The notes below the pieces were generated by a model that did no database searches, was not told where the DNA came from, and saw nothing but the letters and a program-made list of their open reading frames with translations. A DNA stretch of 64,000 bases, from contig JBCNJP010000008.1 in assembly GCA_039602395.1 (NCBI GenBank), positions 71,912,825 to 71,976,824 of the forward strand, read 5' to 3'. A program made the position numbers and the translations under genes. The DNA comes from Deinandra increscens subsp. villosa. Lineage: Eukaryota; Streptophyta; Magnoliopsida; Asterales; Asteraceae. Below are positions 25,115 to 36,500 of this stretch, in pieces (positions within the stretch are counted from its first letter, which is position 1; every line of letters begins with the position of its first letter).

Positions 25115-25955
25115 AAGGTTCATTGTAGACCCCCTTAAAAAGTGTAGACCCATAGACCCCATATATTGTTCTATAAAACTCACTAAATTTATAAAACTCA
25201 TTGTTTTCGAATTTGTTTTTTGTTTTTTAATTTCTATTTTGTATTTTTTTCATGTGATAAGTTTTAAAAAACCAAAAAGAAAACCTAGAAAGTTGTTGGA
25301 GAGATTGAAATATAATTGTTCTATAAAACTCACCAAAATTTATAAAACTCATTGCTGAGTTTTAAAACTCACTGTTGTGTTTAAACCACTGTTGTGTTTA
25401 AAACTCACTACAACTTTAATAATTGATGTTCTATAGAACTCAATGAAAATTATAAAACTCACTACAAATTATAAAACAAACTACAAATTATAAAAGTCAC
25501 TATTAAGTTTAAAACTCAGTGTTGTGTTTAAAAGTCATTGTTTTTAAAACTCAATGCAACTTTAAAAATCGTCGTTCTATAAAACTCACTAAAAATTGTT
25601 ATTTTAAATTAAAAAAAATATAAAATAAAGGAAAAACTAAAAACATTAGAAATAAACCCTAAATAAAAATATAAAGATAGAAATATGACATATTAAGATT
25701 AACAAACAAAATTTAAGACTAAAATGAATATCTAGTGTCCAATAATTTTTTTTAACAACAAATTTCAATGTCTCCAACAACTTTCTAGGTTTTCTTTTTG
25801 GTTTTTATAAATGTATCGCATAAAAAATTATAAAATAAAAGTAAAAAAACCAAATTAAAGAGCAATGAGTTTTATAATATTTAGTGAGTTTTATAGAACA
25901 ATATAGGGGTCTACGGGTCTACACTTTTTAAGGGGGTCTACAATGAACCTCACCC

Positions 25956-25995
<40 letters not shown>

Positions 25996-26752
25996 GGGGA
26001 AGGATCATGCGTAAACACATTTATATTGCGAAAACGCGTAAACATATATTAAAACCTCTATAATTTCTTAATACGTTAACATTTTTTAAAAAAATTTGCA
26101 CCAAAAGTAGTAGAATTATGTTATCTTTAATTCTGTATTTTTTTTAAAAAAATTAACGTTTCGTTTTTTTTCGTGTGATGCACATGTGCAGCAAAAAAAT
26201 AAACTCATACTTTTAGCATAAGTTAATATATTTGTTTCTAAGTCGCACCATATATATTATATTTCTGTTATTTTTTCGTATTTTTTTGTATTTTCTTTTA
26301 ATGATGCACATGTGCATCACACCAAAAAAAAACCTCATACGTGTGGTATACATTAATATTTTTAATAAGATATTGCATCCTAAATCTTATAGTTGTGTTA
26401 TTTTTAGATCTAAAGAATAAAAATAACATTTTATAATTTTTTATTCTATGTTGCACATGTGCACTATGTACCATTATCATTAGTACAATAAATATTTTAT
26501 TGTTTTTTATAAGTTTTTAACATAAGGAGTGTTTTTTCGCATGATAATTCGTCTTTGTGCAGTACTAATAATAATGATGCACATGTGCAGCACACGAAAA
26601 AAAAACACGAAACATTAATTATTTTCTACTTTTTTCCAGAATTAAAGATAACAACTTTCTAAGACTTTTGGTACAAATTTTATGAAAAAACATTAACGTA
26701 TGAAGAAGTTATATAGGTTTTAATATGTTTTTACGCGTTTTCGCATGATCCT

Positions 26753-26825
<73 letters not shown>

Positions 26826-28846
26826 ACTTATATGTTTAGTTAAAAAGGTTATTTTTAAATTTTGAAAATGCCAATTTACACCAGTAGTATTTCTTATTTC
26901 TTTTCTTTATACATTTGCATTCTAACTTATCTCTCATTTTAATATTCTAATATGTTTACTTGCTACAAAAAATTAGATTGTCATAAAATGTTATATGTTT
27001 AAAAATTATAATAATTACATACAAAAATGTTTATTAACTATATCATTTTTACCAATCACGTGTAACACATGGGTAGATAACCCTAATATGTATATATGTG
27101 TGTGTGGTGGGGTGGGGGGGGAGAGTTCAAATAAAGCTATGTATATCTAATTAAAAATAAATTTTAATTAAAAGATATAATTGTAAACTTTCAATTATTA
27201 TTTTTTATCAAATGACTTATAGCCTAATAGTATCGTGATATTATTTATAATGTTCTTCCCGGTTAAGGGTTTAGCTATAACGGTGTGAAAAATAAAGTTA
27301 TTTATAAAATTATATTATTTTAAACTCAGTTAATTAATCGTCTCCCCTCGTTTCTCTATCCTCTCTCGTTTATCCAATATTTTTTTTACATTTTTTTAAT
27401 GATGACTTTTATTAAAAAAACACCCGACTAGCAAGACGCTAGAGGGCGAAAAAACAACCAAAGCTTAGAACATAAAGTTACACACTTACACCAATCTTGC
27501 CACTCCAAGATTAAGATACAATTGTAAATGTAAGGTCATGTCATACGTACTAATTTTTAAATCAAAAGTTATATAAATGAGATTAGGTATAAAATCATAA
27601 CAAATTCAGAAGTTAGTTACAAATTTATAATCCACATTAAAAACTAAAACTATATATATCAAAAGACACATACATGTAGTACAATTCAACGTCTGAATTA
27701 TATAATAAATTACATACATATAATATAGTATAAAACTAGCTAGCATCACGTACTTCATAAGTTATATGTAATAATATGTAAACTAATAGCAAATCAAATC
27801 AGACCTAACCATGTATAAAGTTGTGACTAATTCAAAAATAAAATTATGATCAAATAATTTGAAAAATATTTCATAAAGTTTATCAAATCCAAATATTAAC
27901 AAGTCCTCTAAACCCAAAAAGTCTTTACATAAAGCGTTGATCAGTTAAACAGGCATCGCTGACGTGCCATATAAACTGCATTTTGGTTTATGAGATGTTT
28001 ATAATGATGGATGGGCCATATACAAGCGGGTTTTGCCCATATTATACAGGTTTATCCCGTATTATACATGTTTATGAGGATTATAAGATTACACATGTCG
28101 TATGATATAGATGTTCCTAGAATCATATAACTCGTAGAAAATGACATACATACCTGATATGACATAAATATGCACATCAAATACTGAGAGTGTCATACAA
28201 TCTATATAATCATTTTTCATTTTCTTATGCTGCATGTATAGTAAGTACATATATCCACGAGAGAACCCTTTAATAAATATGAAATATGAGAGGTAGTTTC
28301 AAGTTGCTAATGTAAGAATGTGTTTTAAAACATGATACATTTATGGACACCTAAAGATGATGGACGCACTCACAATTGTTGAAACATTATTGACATGTGT
28401 CGTCGTATCATGTAATATGATAACCATAAAAGATGGTTTTATTAAATACTAAGGCTATCCGTATTGGATGGAGCCCCTTGTGGGCGTTATGCGCTATGTG
28501 GCGTCAACGTCATCAAGAGGGGCTCCATGACTAAAGTGGTGTAGTGATAACCAATTTATAAAGCCCCTCTAATTATTACCCAATTATTATTTAAAAAAAC
28601 CCATTTAATTAAATCTATCCAATAAAAAAAATAATAATAAAAATTCAACCAATCAAGAAGGATCAAGAAGGAGGGGGGAGGCGTTATTAACATAACGCGA
28701 GTGATTCCAAGCTCTAACATGGCGCCCTATGGGGGTGGGAAGGGGCTCCATGAGGGGCGTTATATTTAACATGGACCCCCCATGGAGCCCCACTACGGAT
28801 AGCCTAATAACTAAAAAAATACAAGAATAAAATTCTTTTAGTTTTT

Positions 28847-28930
<84 letters not shown>

Positions 28931-29857
28931 TAATAATAATAATAAGATATAACTAAAGTTGATGTACATGCTTTCATATATGCGGACCCTGGGTGTCGGG
29001 CTTCCTGTAAACATCCTTATCGTGTTTTTTACTAGTGGATATTTTCACAATTAAACCCGTGAAATACAAAAACAAATTTTAAAAGAATAACATATTTACC
29101 GTGATATATGATATAACTTTTAAATTACGGGTTCAAGTGGTGGAAATAGTATCTTGTGAAACAAATAAAAATCAAAGGCATCCTATATTATACATATGTG
29201 TGATGATGTGATCTCAAAGAGATTGAAGACTTGTTCCAGCAAATAACAAAAATACCCTTAGTTAAATTTAAGATAATAGCCTTGCATTCAAAACAATTTA
29301 CATACCTTGAAATATATGATTTTTCTTATATCTCTTTTAATGTGACAATTCTAAATATGATCCATCATCTTTTTTATGTATTGAAGGTGATTGAAGATTT
29401 GAACTATGTGGTGATGCTAAGAAAGAAATTGAGCTACATAGAGAGCATCCCCGGGGTACTCTTGCCGCACCCATCATCCTTATTGTACCCTTATAAATCA
29501 GAAGCGTACAATATGCCCGAACCATGGTCACTACATGGCGGCAGCAACGGCAGTGATTTACCGTTGGTTTACACTCAACCAACAAACATAACCCCTTCCA
29601 TGAGCAGCCTTGAGGCTCTCTTATCCAAACTCCCATCGGTCGTGCCGCTTTCTTCACCGCCACTACCAGCTCCGCCATATTGTGAGGTGACACAACCACA
29701 TTTTGTGGCGGTGTCACCAGAGAAGGAGGAAGAAGATGAGGAGAATAAAGATGTGGGAGAATGTAGCACATCTATGTCTTCTTTTGATCATCACCATCAA
29801 CATTTTCAACAACATGATTTAAATGTAAGCAGTTGCATGTCCAATGATAGGTATTAG
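23159..29857 (+). CDS. RSS3-like: RICE SALT SENSITIVE 3-like protein (bHLH-MYC_N domain)
   Basis: Exons 23159-23295, 23405-23458, 23580-23705, 23982-24087, 24296-24337, 24474-24530 and 29387-29857 give 330 residues. The start MEEQLSQSSVTHLLQHTLRS opens the bHLH-MYC_N domain (about residues 5-190). Conserved blocks include NSQWVYAVFWRILPRNYPPP, NRRNWILAWEDGFCNF, LFFKMSHEIYNFGEGLIGKV and HPRTWEAQFQAGIKTIALVA. There is no bHLH motif; the tail is Ser/Pro/Ala-rich, then an acidic EKEEEDEENKD run and His/Gln runs. Rice RSS3 is a nuclear factor that links JAZ repressors and class-C bHLH proteins to control root growth under salt; a similar role here is inference. It is shorter than rice RSS3. Intron 6 (24531-29386) is 4.9 kb, and its weak donor GTTGCC abuts a CT microsatellite. 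Confidence 0.9.
24535..24591. repeat. (CT)n(TA)n microsatellite
   Basis: (CT)n from 24535 to 24559 passes directly into (TA)n to 24591, starting 5 bp after the exon 6 donor GT of the RSS3-like gene. The same CT-to-TA order recurs at 26758-26820, at the other end of the palindromic elements. Confidence 0.95.
24592..25070. mobile_element. palindromic element A, TIR about 70-130 bp, (TA)n-flanked
   Basis: The left end carries GGAACCCACCTTGAGTTGGAG and AACCCGGTCAAAAACGCGGT. The right end is their near-perfect reverse complement, so the 479-bp unit is one large inverted repeat with an A/T-rich core. The core has a tandem 50-bp duplication (24796-24845 and 24846-24895) containing the palindrome GTTACATGTGTAAC. 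Boundaries are AGGG on the left and CCCT on the right, next to TA repeats. It encodes nothing. Confidence 0.8.
25071..25110. repeat. (TA)20 microsatellite between elements A and B
   Basis: An uninterrupted TA run of about 40 bp separates element A from element B. Confidence 0.97.
25111..25955. mobile_element. palindromic element B, TIR about 200 bp, (TA)n-flanked
   Basis: The left end GGTTCATTGTAGACCCCCTT recurs in reverse complement at the right end. Matching continues through TAGACCC and TTGTTCTATAAAACTCACTA and, further in, AAGAAAACCTAGAAAGTTGT (25278 on; inverted near 25798), about 200 bp in all. The core is made of irregular repeats of TATAAAACTCACT and TTGTGTTTAAA. It is 845 bp long with no ORF of interest. 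Confidence 0.8.
25956..25995. repeat. (TA)n microsatellite between elements B and C
   Basis: A TA run of 40 bp with a single G interruption separates elements B and C. Confidence 0.95.
25996..26757. mobile_element. palindromic element C, TIR over 150 bp, (TA)n-flanked
   Basis: The left end GGGGAAGGATCATGCG is mirrored by CGCATGATCCTTACCCT at the right end. The arms continue with GCGAAAACGCGTAAA, ATATTAAAACCT and GTTATCTTTAATTCTG. The 12-bp perfect palindrome TGCACATGTGCA occurs four times inside (26179, 26305, 26452, 26578). No coding content. The right flank is (CT)n then (TA)n. Confidence 0.8.
26758..26822. repeat. (CT)n(TA)n microsatellite
   Basis: (CT)n to 26784 followed by (TA)n to about 26822 closes the block of palindromic elements. 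Confidence 0.95.
27390..27480 (-). repeat. LINE-like 3' tail fragment
   Basis: On the minus strand the text GCGTCTTGCTAGTCGGGTG followed by a T-rich TTTAATAAAAGTC end resembles the 3' tail of plant LINEs. A related tail lies at 50860-50925 in the same orientation. Confidence 0.4.
28453..28804. mobile_element. PIF/Harbinger-like MITE, copy 2
   Basis: A 352-bp element with ends GGCTATCCGTA...GGAGCCCC and, in reverse complement, GGCTATCCGTAGTGGGGCTC, flanked by TAA duplications (28450-28452 and 28805-28807). The interior shares GCCCCTCTAATTATTAC and the GAGGGGGGAGGCGTTATTAA region with the element at 7416. The ends are better preserved here. It lies in intron 6 of the RSS3-like gene. Confidence 0.8.
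28848..28945. repeat. (TAA)n microsatellite, about 30 units
   Basis: About 83 bp of pure TAA repeat, then five more units after one interruption, 40 bp after MITE copy 2. Confidence 0.98.
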
Positions 29858-30546
29858 TTATGTAGTAATTAGTTAAGTTGGTAACTAGAGCTTAGTATAT
29901 TATGTATGTATTAGTTTCTAATAATGTGTTTGTGTGACCCTTTTTATAAATATAACTTTTTATATTATTTTTGGGATAAATGATTAACACTATAACAAGA
30001 CCGTTGTTTTTTCACATAAAAGTAACCAACAAATAAAACATCTATGCAGTTTGACATAAGAAAGAACTCGGATTTGTTATAGTGTTGGGACTGTTATAAT
30101 ATTATAAATCTATACAACAATAAACAACGCAAGGCACTTGGCTTTGAAATCAATGTGAATTGAGGATGGCGAAAATGATGGAAATAACTAGATGTCTTTT
30201 TCATGGTTAAATAATAAACAAGTCAAGCTCGATGTTAATGTTTGACAAATAGTAACCTAACGAAGCTTGAGTTAAACGAGCTAAAATCAAACTTAATATA
30301 GAACCTATAGAAAGTCAAAACTCAATATGTGAAGTTAAACGAGCTAAGATCAAACTTAATCAAGGCTCGGTAAGTTAACAGTTAACACATAAATCTACAT
30401 GCTATTTTTTTGCATATTTCTAGATGATCATTAAAAGGATGATACAAACTTTGTACCAATTTCAAGTGTCTTACATCCCAATCCAAATAATATTTGTTTT
30501 TCTTGCAAAAAAGTAAAGGGTTCAAGACGTGTAGGGGTATGATAAG
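29858..30546. other. convergent 3' intergenic region
   Basis: The 3' ends of the RSS3-like and ThrRS genes face each other over 689 bp of AT-rich DNA. A short direct repeat, GTTAAACGAGCTAA(A/G)ATCAA, occurs near 30273 and 30336. No gene seen. Confidence 0.6.
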
Positions 30547-33500
30547 TTAATGGAAAGCATCAACTTCTTCCTTAAAATGTTTAAGGAGATCCACTATTGT
30601 CTTCACTGAGTGTTCTTGCTTGTCTCTCACTCGCACGCTTACCTGCAAATATATATACATACATACATACATTATACATATGAACGCATTTATGACTGAA
30701 TATATCTAAATAAGAACCATATAATCATTCGTACGTAAAACTAAAAATTCAGTGGGATAACGCGTGACAGGAATTAGCTACATCACCGCCTTATGTAGCA
30801 TAGTTAAAGCAATAATTTACTCATAGCACCAACTTAGAATTAGTTTTGTGTTGAATCTTTAAGAGTAACATTCCCTTTTTTACTGGCAAAGAAGGCAATT
30901 CTCTAGAGGCCCCATATTATTTAATTTTTTACAATAAGGTCAAGCATGTGTTTAGTTTATGAGAGGTCGATTTCATTTAATACAAAACCTAGACAAAATA
31001 TACCTATGGGCAACAGTCAAATAGAAAACTAGAGTGTTTTTATCATTTTATAGTATTTCGGGTTCCTTTCATACCAAATTCAGCTAGAAACATACCTAGT
31101 TGCAAAATTGCCCTTCAAATTTTCAGAAAGGCGTGCAAACACCGTCTATCAAAAGCATATTTTTCGATATCCTAGGATTGTTTTGGTCAGTTTTGATAAA
31201 CAAAACCAAATTCATTCTTGATTGACCTCTAAAATAATATAGGTAAAGAAAACTGAAATATTAGAATATGAATTTTACACATTATGCATTTGAGATACAA
31301 ATTGACTTGAAAAAGTTGCAAAATTCAATAATAGGGGTAGTCTGGGGCAAATGCGAAACCAAGTAAATTATAAGTTTTCATGTACGTTATAGTATTTTCT
31401 GTAGGTCCCTATCTTACCCTCTGAGAACCTTTTGAATGGGTTTTTGCTAGGTGTGTTTGTTATAAGTTTACAACTATTTACTTTAAAGAGTAAGCTAAAA
31501 GGAGATCATAATCTTGGGATGCTGGGAGTACAAACTTTGCATTCTTGGACATTATTATTATTAAAGGGGTATTTTGGTCTTGGTTGTAAAAAGTGCAAGG
31601 CGCACCTCAACCCTAGGATCACTACAGCCGAGGCGTAAAGCGCATGTATCGCGCATGCGAGGCGCACGTTAATTTCTATAACTCTTCTTACATTTCTCAT
31701 AGGTTTCTACCATCATGTACTCAAAACTAAGATATGAATAACCCCTATATATGATTTATATAAAAAAAATGACCTGAATGTACAACCTAAAAGGCTATAT
31801 GTACAACATCAAGATGCACATTATCTTCTCGTGTACAAAAAATGTGTCTCATGCCTGCACCTCATATGTGCCCATCGCCTCAAGGAGTTAGATGTGCGGG
31901 ACATTGCGCCCGAGTGTGCATAGTGCCTAGGCGAACTTTTTTGGCATGAAAAATTTTAAAATATGATGAAAGAATCATACCTTTCCGGTGTTAGCTTCAT
32001 CTTCACCAACTACCAATATGTAGTTGTATTGTGCCAGCTGAGCTTCTCGTACCTATACACCATAAAAAATGTAAATAATCATAATAGTTATTGCATTTGC
32101 CAAAGAAACTATTTATCTGCTTATTAAGTTTTAAAACAAGTAATTTTTAAGGGTGTTAGGAATTTTTATTCAAACTGGTTATTTGAGTGAGATAAGCTGT
32201 TTAAAATAAGCATTTTATAGAATAAACAGGTAATCTATAAGTGACCCCAAACACCCCTACGTAGTAGTGGAAGAAATTTCCGAACATACCTTTTTCTGGA
32301 TTGTTCTATCAGACGAATCGATATCAACATAATAACCAGCTTCATCAATCTGGTCCTTTACCTGCCAAAATTAAATTATAAGAATATAACACTCATGAAC
32401 GCAAAAAAAAGCAAGCAAATGAACACATCTTAAGGTTGTTTATTCAAGAAAAAAAATTCCTTGGGAGTTAAATTTTTTGAGAGACTAGATCTTTGGACTT
32501 CTAATACTTAATAATAGGTATATAAAAAAGAATGACCTTTTTTGTTATTCTTTCAGGAGTTATTAATCATTCAAAAAATAACTTTTTAGTGAAAATGGGG
32601 CCTTTATCGCTGACTTTTCAAAGTCATGAGATTTAATCATGCAAAAACAAAGTATAAGAGCTAAGAACTCGCCTTCAAATTCAACGGAAATCTAAGAGGT
32701 TCTTTCAACTATCAACATTTATTCAACTCTCCATTTATTTTATAGAGATGAGAAATTAATACCCTATAACATTTGAATTTTTTTGTGAATAGTATTATTC
32801 ACTATTTTGTGTTTTAGTTGGGTTTAGTTTGTTATTTTATTTTTTGCTTTTAGCATTGCTACTGTAGTTTTTGGGCCGTTACGTAGTTTTTCTTCCACGT
32901 CTTTTTTACGTAGCGTTATAGCAATTCAACTATTTTGTGTGCCCATGCTATCCCCGCGGCAACGTGCGGGTCCTGGAAAATTAGTTTGATCATACAAAAG
33001 AGAACTTTGTGGTTCAAAGAGTCCAGGGACTTTATTGTTAAGTTGTATTAGTTAAGGGATTTAATCACGCAAAAATAAAAGCCATGGAAAGTCCATGATA
33101 GTTTTTTTAATAAGTGTCCTTTAATCATTGTTATGGTATTGTACTATTGTTTATTTATAAATTATAATCCCTAAGAATTTTCTTGACCCAAACCTAGCAT
33201 TCTTCTGTGAACAAGTCAAAACAGATATTTTTTATTCGACCAATTTTGAGATAAACAAAACCAATTTTGTACGTAAACGAATAAGAATTCAAAATTTGCT
33301 TGTTTTGAGATAAACCTATTCTTATGTGAATGAGTGAAAACTGAATTTTACTTATCTGGCACGCTGAAAAAAAAAATTAACCCATCCATATTTAAATGGG
33401 TCAAAATCAACATGTTCATATATCAATAAGTCAAAATTTCCACCTCTAGCAGGAGAAGAAAGAACATGAAATAAAAACTTAAGGACATTTTTTTAATATC

Positions 33501-36500
33501 TTAATTAATATGCTAATAGATTTTGCAATAACTAAATACCTGTTGTCCATAGGCTTGGGACTTGTCAGAAACAGGGCAAACAATAGCTTGACGAGGGCTA
33601 AGCCAAAAGGGCCATTTTCCCTTATAATGCTCCAAAAGTATAGCAAACATACGTTCAACTGATCCTAAAATAGCTCTGTGAATCATAACGGGTCTCTCCA
33701 TTTTATTATCATCTTCTGCTGAATAAGATAACTTGAAACGCTGAGGGAGTTGGAAATCCAACTGTAAAAAACCACAATTAGTTCAAAAAATAAGTTAATG
33801 AAAAAAATCTAGATGGCAATGGTTTAGTGTCGAAAAGAACCTGCAAAGTTGCACATTGAAATTTCCTTTTCATTGCATCTGAAACAGATATATCAATTTT
33901 TGGCCCATAAAATGCCCCATCTGCTTCATTGATCTACCAAAAAATGAAAGCAAGCAGGTAAGTTCACCACAACTACAGTCAAAGTCAAGATGGTCACTTC
34001 AACCCATATACTTATGAATTGGTTTATTTGGGTTATAGTAAATTACCCCTTTGGTCCCAGAGGTTTGGTCATTTTAACCATTTCAGTCCAAAAAAAAATC
34101 TCTTAACGTATCATGGCCTAGTTTCACATTCTGTAACCATGTGTCCATTTCAGTCCCTGGCACTATGTTAAATTGAAGGACATTTTGGTTGTTTATCATA
34201 TAAAGGATTATATATGTAAATTACATAGATTGTCTAATTTATAAGGAGTTGTTTGTGTGATTAACTTAAAATAAGAAAATTAAATAACATAAAAATGAAA
34301 ACAAAACCCTAAAACCAAACCCCGCTTTTTTTCTGATTTCAACAGCATCAAAGGGAAAGAAATAGCCAATGAAGATGATGATGAAACGGATAATCATGAA
34401 TGGAACTATATAACTGAACAACAAATGAATTGCTGAGTGCATGGTTATGCTGATGATTAGGATCAGCCAGGTGGTGGAGGGTTGTTACTTGTTAGTGACT
34501 GGATTATATGTTTGTAGACAATAAGATGCACAGACCCTAGCGTATCATAATTTCTCATATTCTTCAATTGTTTGAGTGTCGACTGCATGCTATTATCTTA
34601 ATCTCCCAAAAAATGATTGTGGATTAGTGACTGTAAATTTGGGGAAGCCACAGACCCTCCTGTAAATTTGGGGAAACCTTCATATGTGGGGTGCAATTGA
34701 AACGCCATTTTTACCAACCTTCATATGTTGGTAAAAGGAAAACGGAACCAAGGTTTTCTAAAGGAAAATGAAACATAAAGTGAGAAAAAGAAAATAAAAC
34801 AGTAGAATTGATGGGTTATTGGGATTTGGGTCTTCTCCGAAGGTGATGTATGGTCGCGGTTGGGGAAGAAGCTCTAGCAATATTTAGGGTGGAGAATGGA
34901 AGAAGCAAAGGAACCATGGTGGTGGTTAGGTCAAACAATCAGGGAAGAAGAGGTTTATTTCTTTTTGTTTTATTTTAGTTTTTGTAAATTACACAAAAGG
35001 TCCTTGTATGATTCAAGTTACAAAAATAATGCCGTAACTGCAAAATGACTGAAATGTACCCAGACTAAACAGAAAAAAGTATTGGAGTTATTGTGTGTCA
35101 AGGACAGAAATGGTTACAAAATACGAACCTCAGGGCATGATACATCAAAAGATTCCTTTTTGGACTAAAATATTTAAAATGACTGCCTCATGACCACGGG
35201 ATCAAAAGCGTACTTTACTCTATGGGTTATACTCTTTTCTAATGGGTCGATTGTCATTGGAAGTGTCTTCTGATGCATAAAACATTTAGGATCATTTTAT
35301 TCTATTAAATAAGACAAATATTGAAAGAGTGATTTTGTAATCATGTTTGAGAGACTATATTAATAAAAAGAAATCAGAGAAATCCGGACCAAAAAAATTC
35401 CTGGATTAACCTGATCCAATTCGATACATTTCAAACCGTACTAAAAGTTACCACGTGTTAATAATCCAGGCCTCCCTAGGGCTGGTCCAGGTCCAAACCA
35501 GGAAAGATTAAACTAAAACCAAACCGGAACAAAAACATAAACCAAAAAAAAAGAGGAAACCTTCCACCGGTACGATTTCAACCTGTGGGATCCTTAATTG
35601 AACCAAGATTCGTAAACAGACTTGACTTTTTTTAAATATAAACCTAAGATGCCATTTTCCATATCCAAAATTTTCTTAAAAAATAATTGAAAGAACCTGT
35701 TTTGAAATGATAAGTTTTGTCTCTAACCTGCCATTGCTTCCCAAATTCATTCAATGCATCTTCAAGTGCTTTCTCAGCTTTATCCCATGTTTCCAGATCT
35801 CCAAGATATTTCTCTGGCCTCTTAAAAAGACATAACATGACAAATTTACACTTCAAATACTTACAACAAATATAAAATAGAAGGTATATGACTTGATTTC
35901 ACAACATGAAATAGCAAAGATATGCATCACAGCAGATGGTTAACACAACCATCTCAGTAAAAAACAGTTGGCTTTCGTGTGTTTATATCTTTTTTTGTTA
36001 TATCAGTAAGAAACAGCATAAAAATATATCCTTCCAAAAGTCCTAAAATTTCTTATATATATCATATTTAAATTTCATAAATCATAGATATCCTTTCAAA
36101 ACACTGAAAAATTAAACTTGCTGTGCCATTAATCAAATAAAAACAGTTACTAATAACAGTTTGTTTCACTGAATAAATGAAAAGAACATTAAGTGCTGAG
36201 CGGATTAACAGTAAGAATGTTGCTTTCCTACTCGTTTATTTAGATAAATAACTCTTATAAGAAACTGAATTTATTTTCCATGCAATTTGCTAAATTTGAT
36301 ATTTCTTTCTGTTTCAAAGAGGTAAATATTGTGAAATTTGGAAGATATTAATGATATCTTAAATGTTGCGAAGAAACTAATCCTATAAAAATCAGTGGTG
36401 TTTCCATAAAAATGGATACTCATCAAATTAGCTAAAACGGAATACTCGTCAAATTAATTAGAACCTTATCTCTAACATGTAAAACAGGTATAATTAACAA

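Noticed and set aside
25047..25358. 103-residue plus-strand ORF
   Set aside because: Microsatellite plus palindromic element B; no domain.
29231..29386. In-frame Met upstream of the last RSS3-like exon as a separate gene start
   Set aside because: The sequence before 29387 is intron-like, and the conserved protein joins exactly at the AG/GTGATTGAAG acceptor.
29337..29771. 144-residue minus-strand ORF
   Set aside because: It is the shadow of the last exon of the RSS3-like gene, which has clear family similarity on the plus strand.
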